This document shows, in pieces, positions 33,341-44,979 of a DNA stretch of 64,000 nucleotides. The stretch comes from Oryzias latipes (lineage: Eukaryota; Chordata; Actinopteri; Beloniformes; Adrianichthyidae). The position numbers were made by a program, and so were the translations under genes. Each line of letters begins with the position of its first letter. Positions within the stretch are counted from its first letter, which is position 1. The stretch spans positions 7,589,158 to 7,653,157 of the forward strand of contig NC_019873.2 in assembly GCF_002234675.1 (NCBI RefSeq), in the 5' to 3' direction. The notes beneath the pieces are model-generated. The model worked only from the letters and a program-made list of their open reading frames with translations. It made no database searches and had not been told where the DNA came from.

Positions 33341-34718
33341 TTCAAGAATAGTCAGAAAGTTTATGTGTATTTGTGCATTTATTGTAACTTTGCAAGTAAA
33401 ACAAGTTGCCCCAGTAAAATAAAAGGACATCTGTTTTATACAGTTGCCAGTCTAAGATTACGCATAAGCAGAAAACATGACAAAATAACAAATAACCCCT
33501 CCTTTTAAGGATTTTATATTGAACTTCTATTTTTTACCTCGTCAACAAACAAGTTTAGATCTTTAAAACAGCTCTAATAATGTAACAAGGATCATCTCAT
33601 CTGGTTGCAATCCACATGCTTAGCCATTCATGCAGTTAAATGACATTATATTTTTACTTTATTTTGTTATTGTGTTTTTTTTCTTTAAATAAAGTCTATG
33701 TAATACATATTCGATTCCTGACTGCTGTCACTTTATAAATGAAATCTTTCATCAGATACTTGTTTTCATGGACCAAATGTTTTTGAGGCATCTGTTTTCT
33801 GTCAGTCCCTGAAATCTCAGTCAATGATCAGCAGCTTCACCGAGGCAGCTCTATTATCCACTAGAAACCATTTTTTTTGGTCAAATATTTCTAATAAAAA
33901 ACACTGAAGCGAAAAGTTTTGTTGTAAAAAACAGATGTATGAGGCTCTTATTTTGAACCTGAAAAGGAGATTTTACTGATCTGAAAAGGATGGATGAACC
34001 ACAGGATGTTTTTTTTTGACAGTGGAAGGCACTGCCAAAAAGGCATGCACAAAGAGAACATGTGAATTGCACGTGTTTGACCAGAACGCGTACCACTCTG
34101 GGGCAGAAAGTGGGTCAAGGTCAGAAACACAACCTGGAGCTGCAGGCAGCTTATGTGTTTGAGACCCGTGAGCCATTTGTTGTCATGCCTTAATGTGTGC
34201 CTCCCCACCCTATCAATGAAATGCTCATTGTGATAACCTTCTTTGCTTGAATGGTTCCCATAGTAACCCTATGGTGAAGTAATCTGCGCTCTTCCATGGA
34301 TGGAAAAGAGAGCATATATTAACTCAGTTTGAACTCTGTGGTGACCTTGAAGAGTGAGGGTCAGAAATGAGCGATGCCATCATCCTGTGTTGAGGCCGCA
34401 TTAGACATCCTAACGGGGCCACCCCTGATGCAGATGCCACCACCCAGCAATCTGAGTCACTGTCTGGATTTGAGACGCCCCCCTGCAAAACTGTGCCAGA
34501 CATGCCAGAAAGGGTCTCACTCTGATCACTGAAGGTCACTGTCTGAATTCTTCTTTATAGAAAGTCCAATGAAGGTGATATCGAAGAAATAGAAAATTAT
34601 TCTGTCTAAATCATGCCGATTGCAGTGTTGAAAAAATAAAGTGCTTTTTAAAAATAAATAAATCATTATTTGACTCAAAAGTTTTACATCTTAAAGTAGA
34701 TATGGGTGTGTTTTTACA

Positions 34719-34749
<31 letters not shown>

Positions 34750-37044
34750 AAGCACCGAACCACACAAAGCTTAAAATGATTTGTTAGAAATTCATGCAAG
34801 GTTTTCTCACCTTGGACATAATTATTGTGAAAATCTTTTTCAATAAATGAATACTAAACCGCATTCATAGACTGTTAAATTGGTTTTTAAGGTGATCAAA
34901 TGCATCTTTTTACTTTTTAATCAATTGGACTACCACCAACTTAAAACGGTTATTTTCATCATTCGTTGATGTATAATTTGGAAAGCAAATCAAGAAACTT
35001 TTTAGAATTTATTCAGATTTACTGAAATGTGTCTCAGAATCAAATGTGTTTCCCCTTTTTTCTGCGAGGTAAGAAGTAGCCATCAATGTAAAGTGATCTT
35101 GTTCATAATCATACTGATTGCAGTTTTACAAAAATGAAGATGCTATATTATAATGTTATTTACTTTGTGCAAACAATTTTTCAGCCACCTCAATGTACAT
35201 TTGAAATGTGTTTCTATAAATAACCACAAGAGGCCGATAAAACACTGATGTAATTATCAAGGAAGGCTTTTTTTTTAAAATAAAAAGATTTAGACAAAAC
35301 ACCTAACATTTGTTTTATAGCCTATCTTTAATTAAATAAATTATTGGATGGTTTTTCATTTTGCTAAGTGATTAGTTTTTCTGGAGCACTGAAGGCTTTC
35401 AGAGACTGTTTAGGTCTGAACAGGTCTCTGTTTAGGTTTTACAGAATGGGATGTACTGCTTGGGTCACATGTGCAAGATATTAAGGGGGCAGTAGTTTGT
35501 TTAACAGACTATTACACTTTTGGATGGACAGGGTTGTCCTTGCCAGATCTTTCAGATCTTTCATCCAAACGGCTTTATCAGTCGGGGCGATGCTGGAATC
35601 AATCCACATTTGTATCATCTGTAGCTCTGAACGGCAAAAAGAGAGGCTAAGGTAAAAATACAAGGAGGGGAGGAAGAGGGTGCAAATTGAATTCAGCACT
35701 TGTATGGAGGAGGCTAAAGAGGTGTATGGAAGGAGGATGGAGAAGAAGCAGAAAGATAATGGAGGTGTACAATAGCATAAATCTATGATTGGCTGCAGCA
35801 GAAAAAAAGCAGAATCGAGAGTGAAGGCCTGGAGAAAGCTGAAGATTTCAAGACCTTGTTCAACAAATTGAGTTCCCCTCAAACATTTTCCTACTCAGAA
35901 GTAAACCGACTCGATCTCTGAGGCACTTGCGTTTGGTCCGTGTCTTATGACACCATCCTAGAGCCGGCCTCAGCAGCGTGTCTGCGTCTCGCCCACAAAA
36001 ACAAACAGCATCCGAATTTTTGCAAAGATGGATGTGCATATTGAACGTATAGAAGGAAAGCGTTTTTGCAGATCACTGCTATAGCTCCACTAAGTGTGTT
36101 TGTGTGTGTGTGTGTGTTAGCCTGAGGATTGTGCTGGCAGCGCAGACTCTTCCTGGAAGGGGCTGCTTTTTACTTTCAATTCAATTTTATTTATATAGCC
36201 CAAAATCACAACAACAGTCGTCTAAATGGGCTTTGTACCGGTATTTGTAAAATAAACCTAAATCATAAGGATGATGAATACATAGAATTCAATAGGAAAA
36301 TTCTAAACTGAACAAACTAAACAGACTAAACTAAACTGGGCATTCCTGCCCTTAGACCCTCCTTCACGGTGAGTAATATGGCACTTATCTACTTCACCTC
36401 GAGAGAACCCACTCGTTCGTTTGCGTTGATTTTTGTGAAGTAACTATAAAACACTCAAACGTGCAAAAAAGTTGATATTGATATGATATAGGCCCTTTAA
36501 GGTCAACAAAAGTGTCAGTTCTGTGCATAAATGGATGCATCTCATGAAAATCCTGTCACCTGGGTTACACAAACTTGTAAAAATGAACATTTATGGGATT
36601 TAGCTGTGATTGTGCAAGTATAGTTAATTTTGGCAGAGAGAAAGAGAGTAAATAGTGATAAAAATCAAGTCAAATATGGTCATTTTGTAGAGATTTGCAC
36701 TTAATCAATAACTTTTGTCAAAAAGCACGTTATTTGGATGAAATGAAGATGAAACTGCCACTTGGTTGCCCCTAAACAACTAAATGTAACTCTGTTGTGA
36801 GAAATGCACCAAGACAACTGAGAAAAACTGTAAAAATCTGTTGTCTACTAGAAAGTTAAAGGTTTACTTTATGTTTTCTTACATATTCCTATTTATAAAA
36901 TGAGAGTTTTTTTATGTGTAGTTATTTTTACACCAAAAAGGAATTTTAGAAAATGAAAAAGTATTCACTTTATAAAAAAAATCCCTATTTGTTTGTCAAC
37001 ATTATAACAGTGAAAAGATTTGATAGTCTCTTCCTGAGAGTTTG
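33341..37044. other. Spacer between divergent genes C and D
   Basis: Mirror of 3711-7439. Contains the L2 3' end (36175-36374, -) and a G run. No gene supported. Confidence 0.6.
36175..36374 (-). repeat. 3' end of L2-clade LINE (arm 2 copy)
   Basis: Inverted counterpart of 4378-4578, at the position predicted by the arm alignment. It shares the same boundaries. Confidence 0.7.
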
Positions 37045-37152
37045 TGTCCAGCAGCTGTCTGTTGTTAACCCGTTAAGCTCTGATTGGTCAGGAGTGGTCT
37101 CTGCTAACATTGATAAACCTTCACCTATGAGCCTTTCTGCACTGTGGCCTTC
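37045..37152 (+). promoter_or_regulatory. Conserved proximal promoter of gene D
   Basis: Contains CAGCAGCTGTCTG, GTTAACCCGTTAAG, CTGATTGGTCAG and GATAAACC in the order seen before B and E. Confidence 0.5.
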
Positions 37153-38402
37153 ATGATGGAGACAGCAAGGGTTTTCCTGGGGTAGGACAGAATTTTGGAG
37201 GACTATTGTCAGCTTTAATAATGTAATAGAAGAATTTTCTAATGTTTTCCATTTTGTAATTATTTTCAGGTTTTCCCTTCTTGTTCTGCTGGCTGTTCCA
37301 TCATTTGGGTTTCCTGCCAAAGGTGATCTTTCATTCCCATTTGCTGACATCAATGTAGATGAATGTGTGTTCCTCTTCTTCAGAACTTGTGCTCTTTTTG
37401 CTTTCAGGCTCCAAATCCACAGATCATGGCAGTGGTGACCAAAAAGCAGCAACTAACTTTGCTTCCCACAGAGGAGCTCAGATGAGCCGCTCTGCTCCTG
37501 TGCATTACAGCTCTCATTCAAGCGGCGTCTCTCAGCCAGTTCCAGTGTTTGTGCAGAATCCTGGTGTCCCTCAGTTTGTTCCCATGGTTCCATCAGGCAG
37601 CAGCTTGAGCTCTGCTGTGGCAGGATACCCTGTGGCTGTTCAGACAGGATCTACTGTTCCTGTGTTTTCCGGTGTTCCTGCAGCAGGAGTCTCTGAGGCA
37701 GTTCAGGTCCCTGTGCAGGCTCCTGGTTTCTCCCAGTTTGTTCAGACGGGCCCAGCAATGGTCGGCTCTGCTTCCCCTGTGTTTGTGCTGCATGAAGGAG
37801 CTGGTTCCACACAGCCAGGACCTGCTCAAGCTGCTCTGCCAGGTGACTCCTCTGAAAAGCTGCTGTGAATGTTGTTCTCCATGAATCCTCACCTTTCTGA
37901 CGAGTGTCTTGTTTGTCCAGAAACCCAGTGGGCTGTTGCTCCTCCATCTTTCTCTGAGCAAGCAGCAGCAGCTGATGCCCAGGCTGTGGGCTCCAGTGAC
38001 TTCCTGCCACCAGTCCCTGCCCCTCCAGCTGGCCCTGTCCTCCAGTCTGGAGAGACTTCCAATATTGTGAAGGAAGCTGAACTTGGCAACTACCAGCAGC
38101 AGACGGAAGAGTTTGGTTACCCGGCTGAGGCGGCGCAGCCTGGAGCTGCTTTCACCAGCGTGCTTGTTCCAGGCCAAGGACTTGGTGGCTTCTGGGGTTC
38201 TCCTTATCCTGGCTTTGACTACAGGCTCCTGTATGGTCTGTACCCTCCTGGCACCTACACCACCTTCAGCCAGAACCATGAGAAGGGCAAAGACTACTAC
38301 CAATCCATCCACTACTTGAAGGAGCATGTTTCTGAAGACCAAGGTCCTCAACAGCAGCAGCTTCAGCAGAAGGTCTTCCATGGTCATCCCCAGAGATCTT
38401 GA
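37153..38402 (+). CDS. Secreted Pro/Val/Gln-rich protein, copy D (332 aa)
   Basis: Exons 37153-37181, 37270-37322, 37408-37842 and 37921-38402, total 999 nt, phases 2, 1, 1, GT-AG throughout. The leader is MMETARVFLG plus FSLLVLLAVPSFGFPAKG, whose second part is identical to copy A, its arm partner. The alanine run is four long. Intron 1 (88 bp) matches A rather than B, while exon 3, intron 3 and exon 4 are almost identical to every copy. The 3' flank is shared with A and E and has AATAAA at 38506-38511. Frame intact; function unknown. Confidence 0.85.
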
Positions 38403-39454
38403 GTGGGCCAATTGGTATGTTGCTCACAGCATTACAGTAAACTGATTCTTATTTTAATCTAAGGTTTTGTATTCATTTTCCAGGAATGATTGCTGAAATT
38501 GCACAAATAAAAATTATTGAAACAATTCCATAACTGACATTCTTTCTCTAAATGCATATATTGATGTGCTGCTGGGAGTTTTGTTAATGGTGCTGTTAAA
38601 ATTGGTCCAAATGGGTGCCAATGCAATGAATTTAAGGCATCAAATGATGACAAAAATATACCCTCACACATTTTCATGGAATGATTGTTCAAAGTGTTAA
38701 ACTGCACAGAAATGACACTGCAGAGAGACCAGCATCCCTGGAGGTTAGAATGCACAAGCCACTTCTCTGTGAACCAGAATCTTGCCAATGAGAGCGGTGG
38801 ATGCCTATTGCAAATTAAACTTTTGTATTTGGATGAAATGTTCCAATGTTCAGCTTGGATTATGAATCGTTGGGACTGAGTCTAAATGCCAGACACTGCT
38901 CTATCTCTGGGGTTGTTTGGATTGGTTATGGAATTACAGTATTGTAACAGTCTTAACATGCCAGCTCAGACAGAGATGCATGGATCTGTTTGCAATGGAG
39001 TACAGTAGGGAGTTTGTGGCCTGCCCATTGTAGCACCTCCATTTTACTTTTTTCGTCTGATTTGAATACTCAGCTAATATCTTGTCCAAAGAAAACTGAG
39101 CGGGCGTGTTCAGGAACTGAGTGAACCTTACAACCGCTCAGGCGCAATTCTGAGCGACCCCACATTTTACAACTAAACGCCTGTGATCCTGTGCCGTCAC
39201 TTCCCCTTTGGGCGCTTGCCTGGGTTTGCACGCAGTGTTAAGGGGGTGTTGTCAATAATTGGTAATTTTGAATTAATTGAATTTCTCCTTTGGGAGACTA
39301 AAGTTTATATCTTTATCTATCCTTTCCATTTGATCTGATTGGCTGAAATTTGCATGTCAAATCTGGCGAGGCAGCGGGGCGGACTTTCTTTTAGAGGCTT
39401 TAATAGAAAAGAAACGGCGGCTGTACCATGGATTAAAACGGTAACAAATGCAGT
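38403..39454. other. Non-coding 3' flank of gene D
   Basis: 3' UTR and flank shared with A (reverse of about 1340-2354) and E (53185-53990). No gene supported. Confidence 0.6.
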
Positions 39455-40640
39455 GACTCGAAGTGCATCTCTTAACAAGTGCGAATCAATTTGGTTTTAA
39501 AAAAAGTCTCGGCACTGATGTGTGTATCTACGCGTTACAGGAAATAGTTGGGAAATACCTGCATTTGAATACATCTGAATTTTTGTGTTTTATTGATGCC
39601 ACTAAGGCCTTTGACAGGGTCAACCACTTCAAGCTTTTTCAGAAGCTAATTAATCGAGGAGTGCCCAAATACCTTGTACGATTCCTGGCTTTCTGGTATG
39701 CTAATCAAACAATGGTAGTCAAATGGGGCAATGTCTTATCAGAGCCTTTTTATGTAAGCAATGGTGTTCAACAGGGGGGATCCTCTCTCCATTTCTATTC
39801 AATGTGTATATTCATGACCTATCCACTAATCTGAATCTGTGCAAAACTGGGTGTGTTGTTCGATGTCAAACCTTTAATCATCTTATGTATGCTGATGACC
39901 TTGTCATTTTTAGCCCCTACAGTGCTGGGTTACAAACACTTTTAAAAGTTTGTTCTGACTATGGCAGAGACTTTGATATAAACTACAATCCCTCCAAAAG
40001 CAAGGTAATGATTGTAAGGACCAAAGACGACAGAAATGTAAACTTTCCTGTTTTTAAGCTTTGTGGAACGCCTCTGGAACAAACCTCATCTATCAAATAC
40101 CTTGGACATTTCATTACTGATGATTGGAGGGATGATAGAGACATTCAGAGACAGTACTGTAAACTCTATGCTCAGGCAAACATGCTGATGAGAAAATTCA
40201 GTGCGTGTTCTCTTCAAGTGAAGTGTTCGCTGTTCAGAGCTTACTGCACTCCTCTGTATACGGCCCCCCTTTGGTGGAACTATGGACGTGGGACATTCCG
40301 CAAATTCTTAGTGGCCTATAATGATGCTTTTAGGCTTCTGCTACAGGTGCCCAGGTGGTACAGAGCCAGTCAGCTATTTGTGGATGCTCACATCCCCACC
40401 TGTGAAGCACTACTGCGTAAGCTTACATACGGCCTTATGGAACGCCTGGACAAATCTAAGAACTCAATTTTCATGTCTCTGACTGATCCCAAAAGAAGCT
40501 CATGCCGCTACACTTCTGCCCTGAGGAAACACTGGATACAGCAATTATACTCTTTTTAATCTATATCTTTTTACTTTTTATTATGTATACTGTATTTGTA
40601 TCTTTTTTCTATGGACCACATCTGAGTCTGAAATAAAAGT
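39455..40640 (+). mobile_element. LINE 3' fragment inserted in arm 2
   Basis: Absent from arm 1: the flanks GTAACAAATGCAGTGA and TTACCTTGGTTTTGGGTCG are joined there by about 50 bp, which this insertion replaces. It carries a reverse-transcriptase coding region: FIDATKAFDRVNH, then QQGG followed by a frame change in a G run near 39775. After that come LSPFLFNVYIHDL, the catalytic YADDLVIF, YLGHFITDDWRDDRDI and a C-terminal part to 40559. The clade is uncertain (CR1/L2/Rex1 group or a relative). It lacks the endonuclease and is dead, and it is younger than the inverted duplication. Confidence 0.75.
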
Positions 40641-41029
40641 GTTACCTTGGTTTTGGGTCGTTGGTTAAGGTTTTAATCCACGTTACATCCGCCGTTTTCT
40701 TTTTTCTATCAAAGCCTCTAACACAGACAGTGGTGGCGAACAAGTTTGACACAAAGAGCCGCAATTTCTAACTGTGATAGTCAAAGAGCCACACCAAACA
40801 CTGACCTGCCAGACACACAAACACGCAGTTAAAGCCATATTATAACGCACTCCTCTCCTTACAATACAATAGCACTGAATTATAGAGCTCAGTTTCAGTT
40901 ATGGGTGTTTTTTTCAGCATTTAACGTTATAAATACTGGTAAAACATTTATGCTAGTGTGTGTTTTTAAAAAGGCAGCGCGCGCAAAAATGAGTTGTGAT
41001 TTATTTTTTCAGTCATCAATCAGCATCCA
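40641..41029. other. Non-coding arm 2 segment
   Basis: Matches 1066-1265 inverted, except that about 190 bp (40795-40985) has no counterpart in arm 1. No gene. Confidence 0.45.
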
Positions 41030-41425
41030 AAAATTAATTGAAGTCCTCATCTTTTGTATATGAAATGAACAGCCGGGCTAAATTTCTATCAAACACGCCA
41101 GGTTCCCTTTCGTCATTGTCAGTCTGTCTCATTGCCTTGCGGCTCCAAAGCTCAAAGAACAGTGCAAGCAGACGTCTCAGCCCAAGCTCAAGTCCTACAG
41201 TCCAAAAGTGTGGCGTAACTCGCCCGGCGCTGCCCTCCCAGTAAAAGGAGCAGAGGATGGACAGCTTTTCATTGTAATCTGCTGGAAGTTGCTGCGCTCA
41301 AGTCGATCTTCCAACACACGCAACCTCGCCTTGATTCTGCGGAAACTCAGCTGCTGCTGCGTCTTCTTGTCTTGTCGGAGTTTATTTTCCAGCGTCCTCA
41401 CTTGCAAACCATGGATTCATTTACT
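41030..41425 (-). pseudogene. Pogo-like transposase fragment (arm 2 copy)
   Basis: Minus-strand homologue of 678-1065: ENKLRQDKKTQQQLSFRR, then KARLRVLEDRLERS. Here the upstream side (41425-41440) still reads toward AREF before the foldback insertion. Coding remnants are short and there is no catalytic domain. Confidence 0.55.
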
Positions 41426-41439
41426 TGAATTCTCTGGGA

Positions 41440-41570
41440 GCTGCAGTTCGGTTAAGTTAGAAAGATCTTCACAGATTCAGACTTCCTGCTTCAATAACTC
41501 TTCTGATAAACGTTCAAATGTGTCAGCTAGTATCTCAATCATTTTGTATCAACACAGAGACTGAACCACA
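41440..41570. repeat. Fragment of foldback element
   Basis: GCAGTTCGGTTAAGTTAGAAAG and the next 110 bp match both arms of the foldback at 54699-55802. It is inserted at the same site of the pogo-like sequence (next to the GCTGC before the AREF codons). Only one end remains. Confidence 0.65.
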
Positions 41571-42124
41571 AATGAGAGTGAGAGCGTGGAATGACGAGGC
41601 CAGGGAGAGACTGAGAAACTGTTTTGTTGAGGTGAACAGGGGTTCCATAACATTTTCTATGATCTTTTCATTATGCATTACAGGGGTTCTATTATATTTT
41701 CTATGTTCTTGTTATTATGCATTTAAGGGATTCTATATATGAACGTGTGTGTATTGTACTGCAGACATATGCTTGATTCCTGCCTTCAGTAGCAGATAAT
41801 GTGCCAAGGTCACCAGTAGGCCATTTTGTGACTTTTGGTCTCTGTTTTTTTCTGTACTGGAGTGTTGATGGAGCCACAACACCTGCAATGCAGACTAGAC
41901 AAAAACACACCATTCTAATGACGTATTTTGTATGTTTTCAACTTCCCGTTACTGAATAATAAAAAAAAGCCTTTTTGCCTTGAGGCCAGAGAGAGCGGAC
42001 AGCCACAGAGCCTAACAGGTCGTGTTTTTCCACCTCTCCCCTTTTGCAAAAGGTTTGAAAATTCATGCAAGCTCTTGTGTGTCTTTGCGTTTCCCAACTG
42101 CACATTCCATTTTTGGACGTCCTG
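41571..42124. other. Non-coding spacer
   Basis: Contains two diverged 45-bp units at about 41637-41730 (GGGGTTC...ATTTTCTATG...ATTATGCATT). No gene supported. Confidence 0.4.
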
Positions 42125-44376
42125 AACCACCCGAATCTGCAAAGGCCGGACGGGAGGCCAACAGTTTCCAGACCACGGACTGGAAGACACTCTGCAGCTC
42201 TCATGGGGATGACATCGACAGCCTGACCCACTGCATCACTGACTACATCAGCTTCTGTGTAGAGAACACTGTACCAACTCGGAGGGTGCAGTGTTTCTCC
42301 AACAGCAAGCCCTGGGTGACCCCTGAGCTGAGAGCCCTACTGAAGGAGAAGAGGAGGGCTTTTATTTCAGGGGACAGAGAGGAGCAGAGGAGAGTTCAGC
42401 ATGAACTCAAATACAAAATCAGACAGGCCAAGAACAGCTACAAGAGGAAGCTGGAGGAGCGGCTGTAGAACAACAACGTTCGAGGTGTGTGGAGAGGTCT
42501 AAAGACCATCAGTGGTCATGGACAGAGAGCAGACACAGTGGCATCTAATGAAGACCAGGGCTTGGCCAACGGGATAAATCTGTTCTTCAACAGGTTTGAC
42601 TCCAGCCCTCCCCCCTCCAATTCACACATCTCCAGCCCAGCAGCTAAACCAACCCCCACCCCAAGCACCCTCATCACTGCACACCACCCAATCCACAGCC
42701 ATACCATCTCTGCCCCCCACCTTCACCCCCCTTTGCCTCACTTCTGATCAGGTGAGGAGAGAACTGAGGCGACTTAAGACCAGGAAAGCTGCAGGTCCAG
42801 ACGGCATCGGACCCGGACTGCTCAGGGACTGTGCTGACCAGCTCTGTGAGGTGGTCACTTACATCTTTAACCTGAGCCTGGAGACGGTCCCGGTCCTGTG
42901 GAAGACCTCCTGTGTGGTTCCAGTTCCTAAGATGGCGCACGCTAAGGAACCAAACCACTACAGACCAGTAGCCCTGACCTCCCACTTGATGAAAACCATG
43001 GAGAGACTCATCCTCAACCACCTCCGCTCAGTGGTCAGCACCGAAACGGACCCACTGCAGTTTGCCTACAGGCCGAACATCGGGGTGGATGACGCTGTCA
43101 CTCATCTACCTGCTGCGCCGGGCCCTGAATCACCTGGAGGACGTCGGAACCGCTGTAACGGTCATGTTCTTTGACTTCTCCAGCGCCTTCAACACCATAC
43201 GGCCAGCTCTGCTGAGAGAGAAGCTGGAAGGGGCTGGAGTGGATGGACGACTGACTGCATGGACGACCGACTACCTCACCAACAGACCACAGTATGTGAG
43301 GTTACACAACTGTGTGTCAGTGGTGGTGGTTTCCAGCACTGGTGCTCCTCAGGGGACGGTGCTCTCACCGTTCCTTTTCACCCTTTACACATCAGACTTT
43401 ACCTACAACACCGGCAGTTGCCACCTCCAGAAGTTCTGTGATGACTCGGCCATTGTTGGCTGTGTGTCGGGGGGGGAACGAGCTAGAGTACAGGTCAGTC
43501 ATCAAGGACTTTGTGGACTGGTGTGAGTGTAATCGCTTGTGCTTGAACACCAGTAAGACAAAGGAGATGGTGATTGACTCCCGGAGAAGAACACCGCAAT
43601 TCACACCAGTGAGCATCCAGGGCTTGGACATTGAGGTAGTGGACAGTTTTAAGTACCTGGTTGTTCACCTCAACGAGAAACTTGACTGGACTCACAACAC
43701 CGATGCCCTGTATAAGAAGGGCCAAAGTTGCCTCCACCTCCTGAGGAGGCTGAGGTCCTTTGGAGTGTGCAGGCCTCTCTTAAGGACTTTTTATGACTCT
43801 GTGGTAGCCTCTGTCATCCACTACGCCGTGGTCTGTTGGGGAGCAGGCAGCACAGACCAGGACAGGAAAAGACTTAACAAGCTGGTCAGGAGGGCCAGTT
43901 CTGTCCTGGGCTGTCCAATGGACTTTGTGGAGGAAGTGGGTGAAAGGAGGATGTTGGCCAAGCTAACATCCATCACTACATCAGACAGTGGAGGCACTGA
44001 ACAGCTCCTTCAGCTGCAGACTTCTACACCCCCCATGCAGGAAGGAACGGTTCCGCAGGTCATTCATTCCAACAGCTGTAAGATTGTACAATGCCACAGT
44101 TTAAATATGCATGTGCAAACCGGTAATCATACATCCATAGCCCATCTGTATATTCTGTGTTTTTACTTTATTTATTTAATTTTATTATTACCCATAACAT
44201 ACGTTATGTCGTAATAGTGCACATAAGTTATTACTTTATTACTTTTTTACTTTTTCTACTTTTACACATTTTGAACAACCCTCATTCTTTTGCAGATTGC
44301 TGTCATTCTTCTTCTCTGCTTTTTGAACTGCTGTAACAATTGAATTTCCCCAATGTGGGATCAATAAAGAATATCT
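42125..44376 (+). mobile_element. LINE of CR1/L2/Rex1 group, multiply broken
   Basis: Starts inside the linker after the endonuclease (FQTTDWKTLCSS, KPWVTPELRALLKEKRRAF), with a TAG at 42466. Reverse transcriptase follows: RRLKTRKAAGPDGI, HYRPVALTSHLMKTMERL, a frame change near 43095, FFDFSSAFNTIRP, GAPQGTVLSPFLFTLYTSDF, FCDDSAIVG, a second frame change in a G run near 43470, then LNTSKTKEMVID, FGVCRPLLRTFYDSVV and VGERRMLAKL. The 3' end is CCCCAATGTGGGATCAATAAAG with a TCTATCT tail at 44376. The endonuclease is missing and the copy is dead. Confidence 0.8.
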
Positions 44377-44395
44377 CTATCTAAATGCATTTCTA

Positions 44396-44760
44396 AAGAA
44401 AGAAGATCCTCAAAAACAGTTTGATCACCCTGTCCTGTAGATTATCGTCCTTCAGTTCCGTCAAGAAGTCCTTTTCTGTGTTTCTGCATAGGTTTAATTC
44501 GCTTTAGAGCCAAAAATGTCCGCTCGACAGATGCAGTGGACACGGGGATGGTCACTGCCAAACAGTCAAATCTGTACACCTGCTCACAATGTCACTAAGG
44601 TTTTTCTGATGAAGGAATTCAAGGAGATCAGTGGGAGATTTTCCCTGCAAAATCCTCCATGGAGTACATTCCTGTCAGCTCTGTTTTTAACTGAGACAGA
44701 TTTAAAAAGTGTTTCGTGGCTGATCCAGATAATCAGCAGATAAAGGAGGTTACTGAAAAA
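44396..44760 (-). pseudogene. hAT transposase C-terminal fragment
   Basis: The minus strand reads TIPVSTASVERTFLALKRIK, the signature of the hAT dimerisation domain. After a frame change it continues NTEKDFLTELKDDNLQDRVI to a stop near 44396. Only this domain remains. The LINE at 42125-44376 ends against it. Confidence 0.7.
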
Positions 44761-44979
44761 CTAGCAATGATGGGCCAGGAATCCAAACATACCAACACAA
44801 TATTACTGGTGCAACAAAAATGGCGAGCAAAACGGAGCTATCCAGCCATTCAGTTTTGAGCTAGATGCCGGCAAAGCTAAGGAAGACACACACATATGTA
44901 GTCATCTACAAGTGGATGCATTGGAATATAGTATAGAAATCTTAGAATCTGGCAGTCCACAAACACTGTTAAACAGTAC

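Larger units (their letters stand above)
31898..41425. repeat. Arm 2 of large inverted duplication
   Basis: Inverted match to 678-8897. It carries gene C(-), the spacer with the L2 3' end and a G homopolymer (about 34720-34747), gene D(+), the D 3' flank, an inserted LINE (39455-40640) and a pogo-like fragment. Differences from arm 1 are mostly small indels and substitutions, so the duplication is recent relative to most transposons here. Confidence 0.9.
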
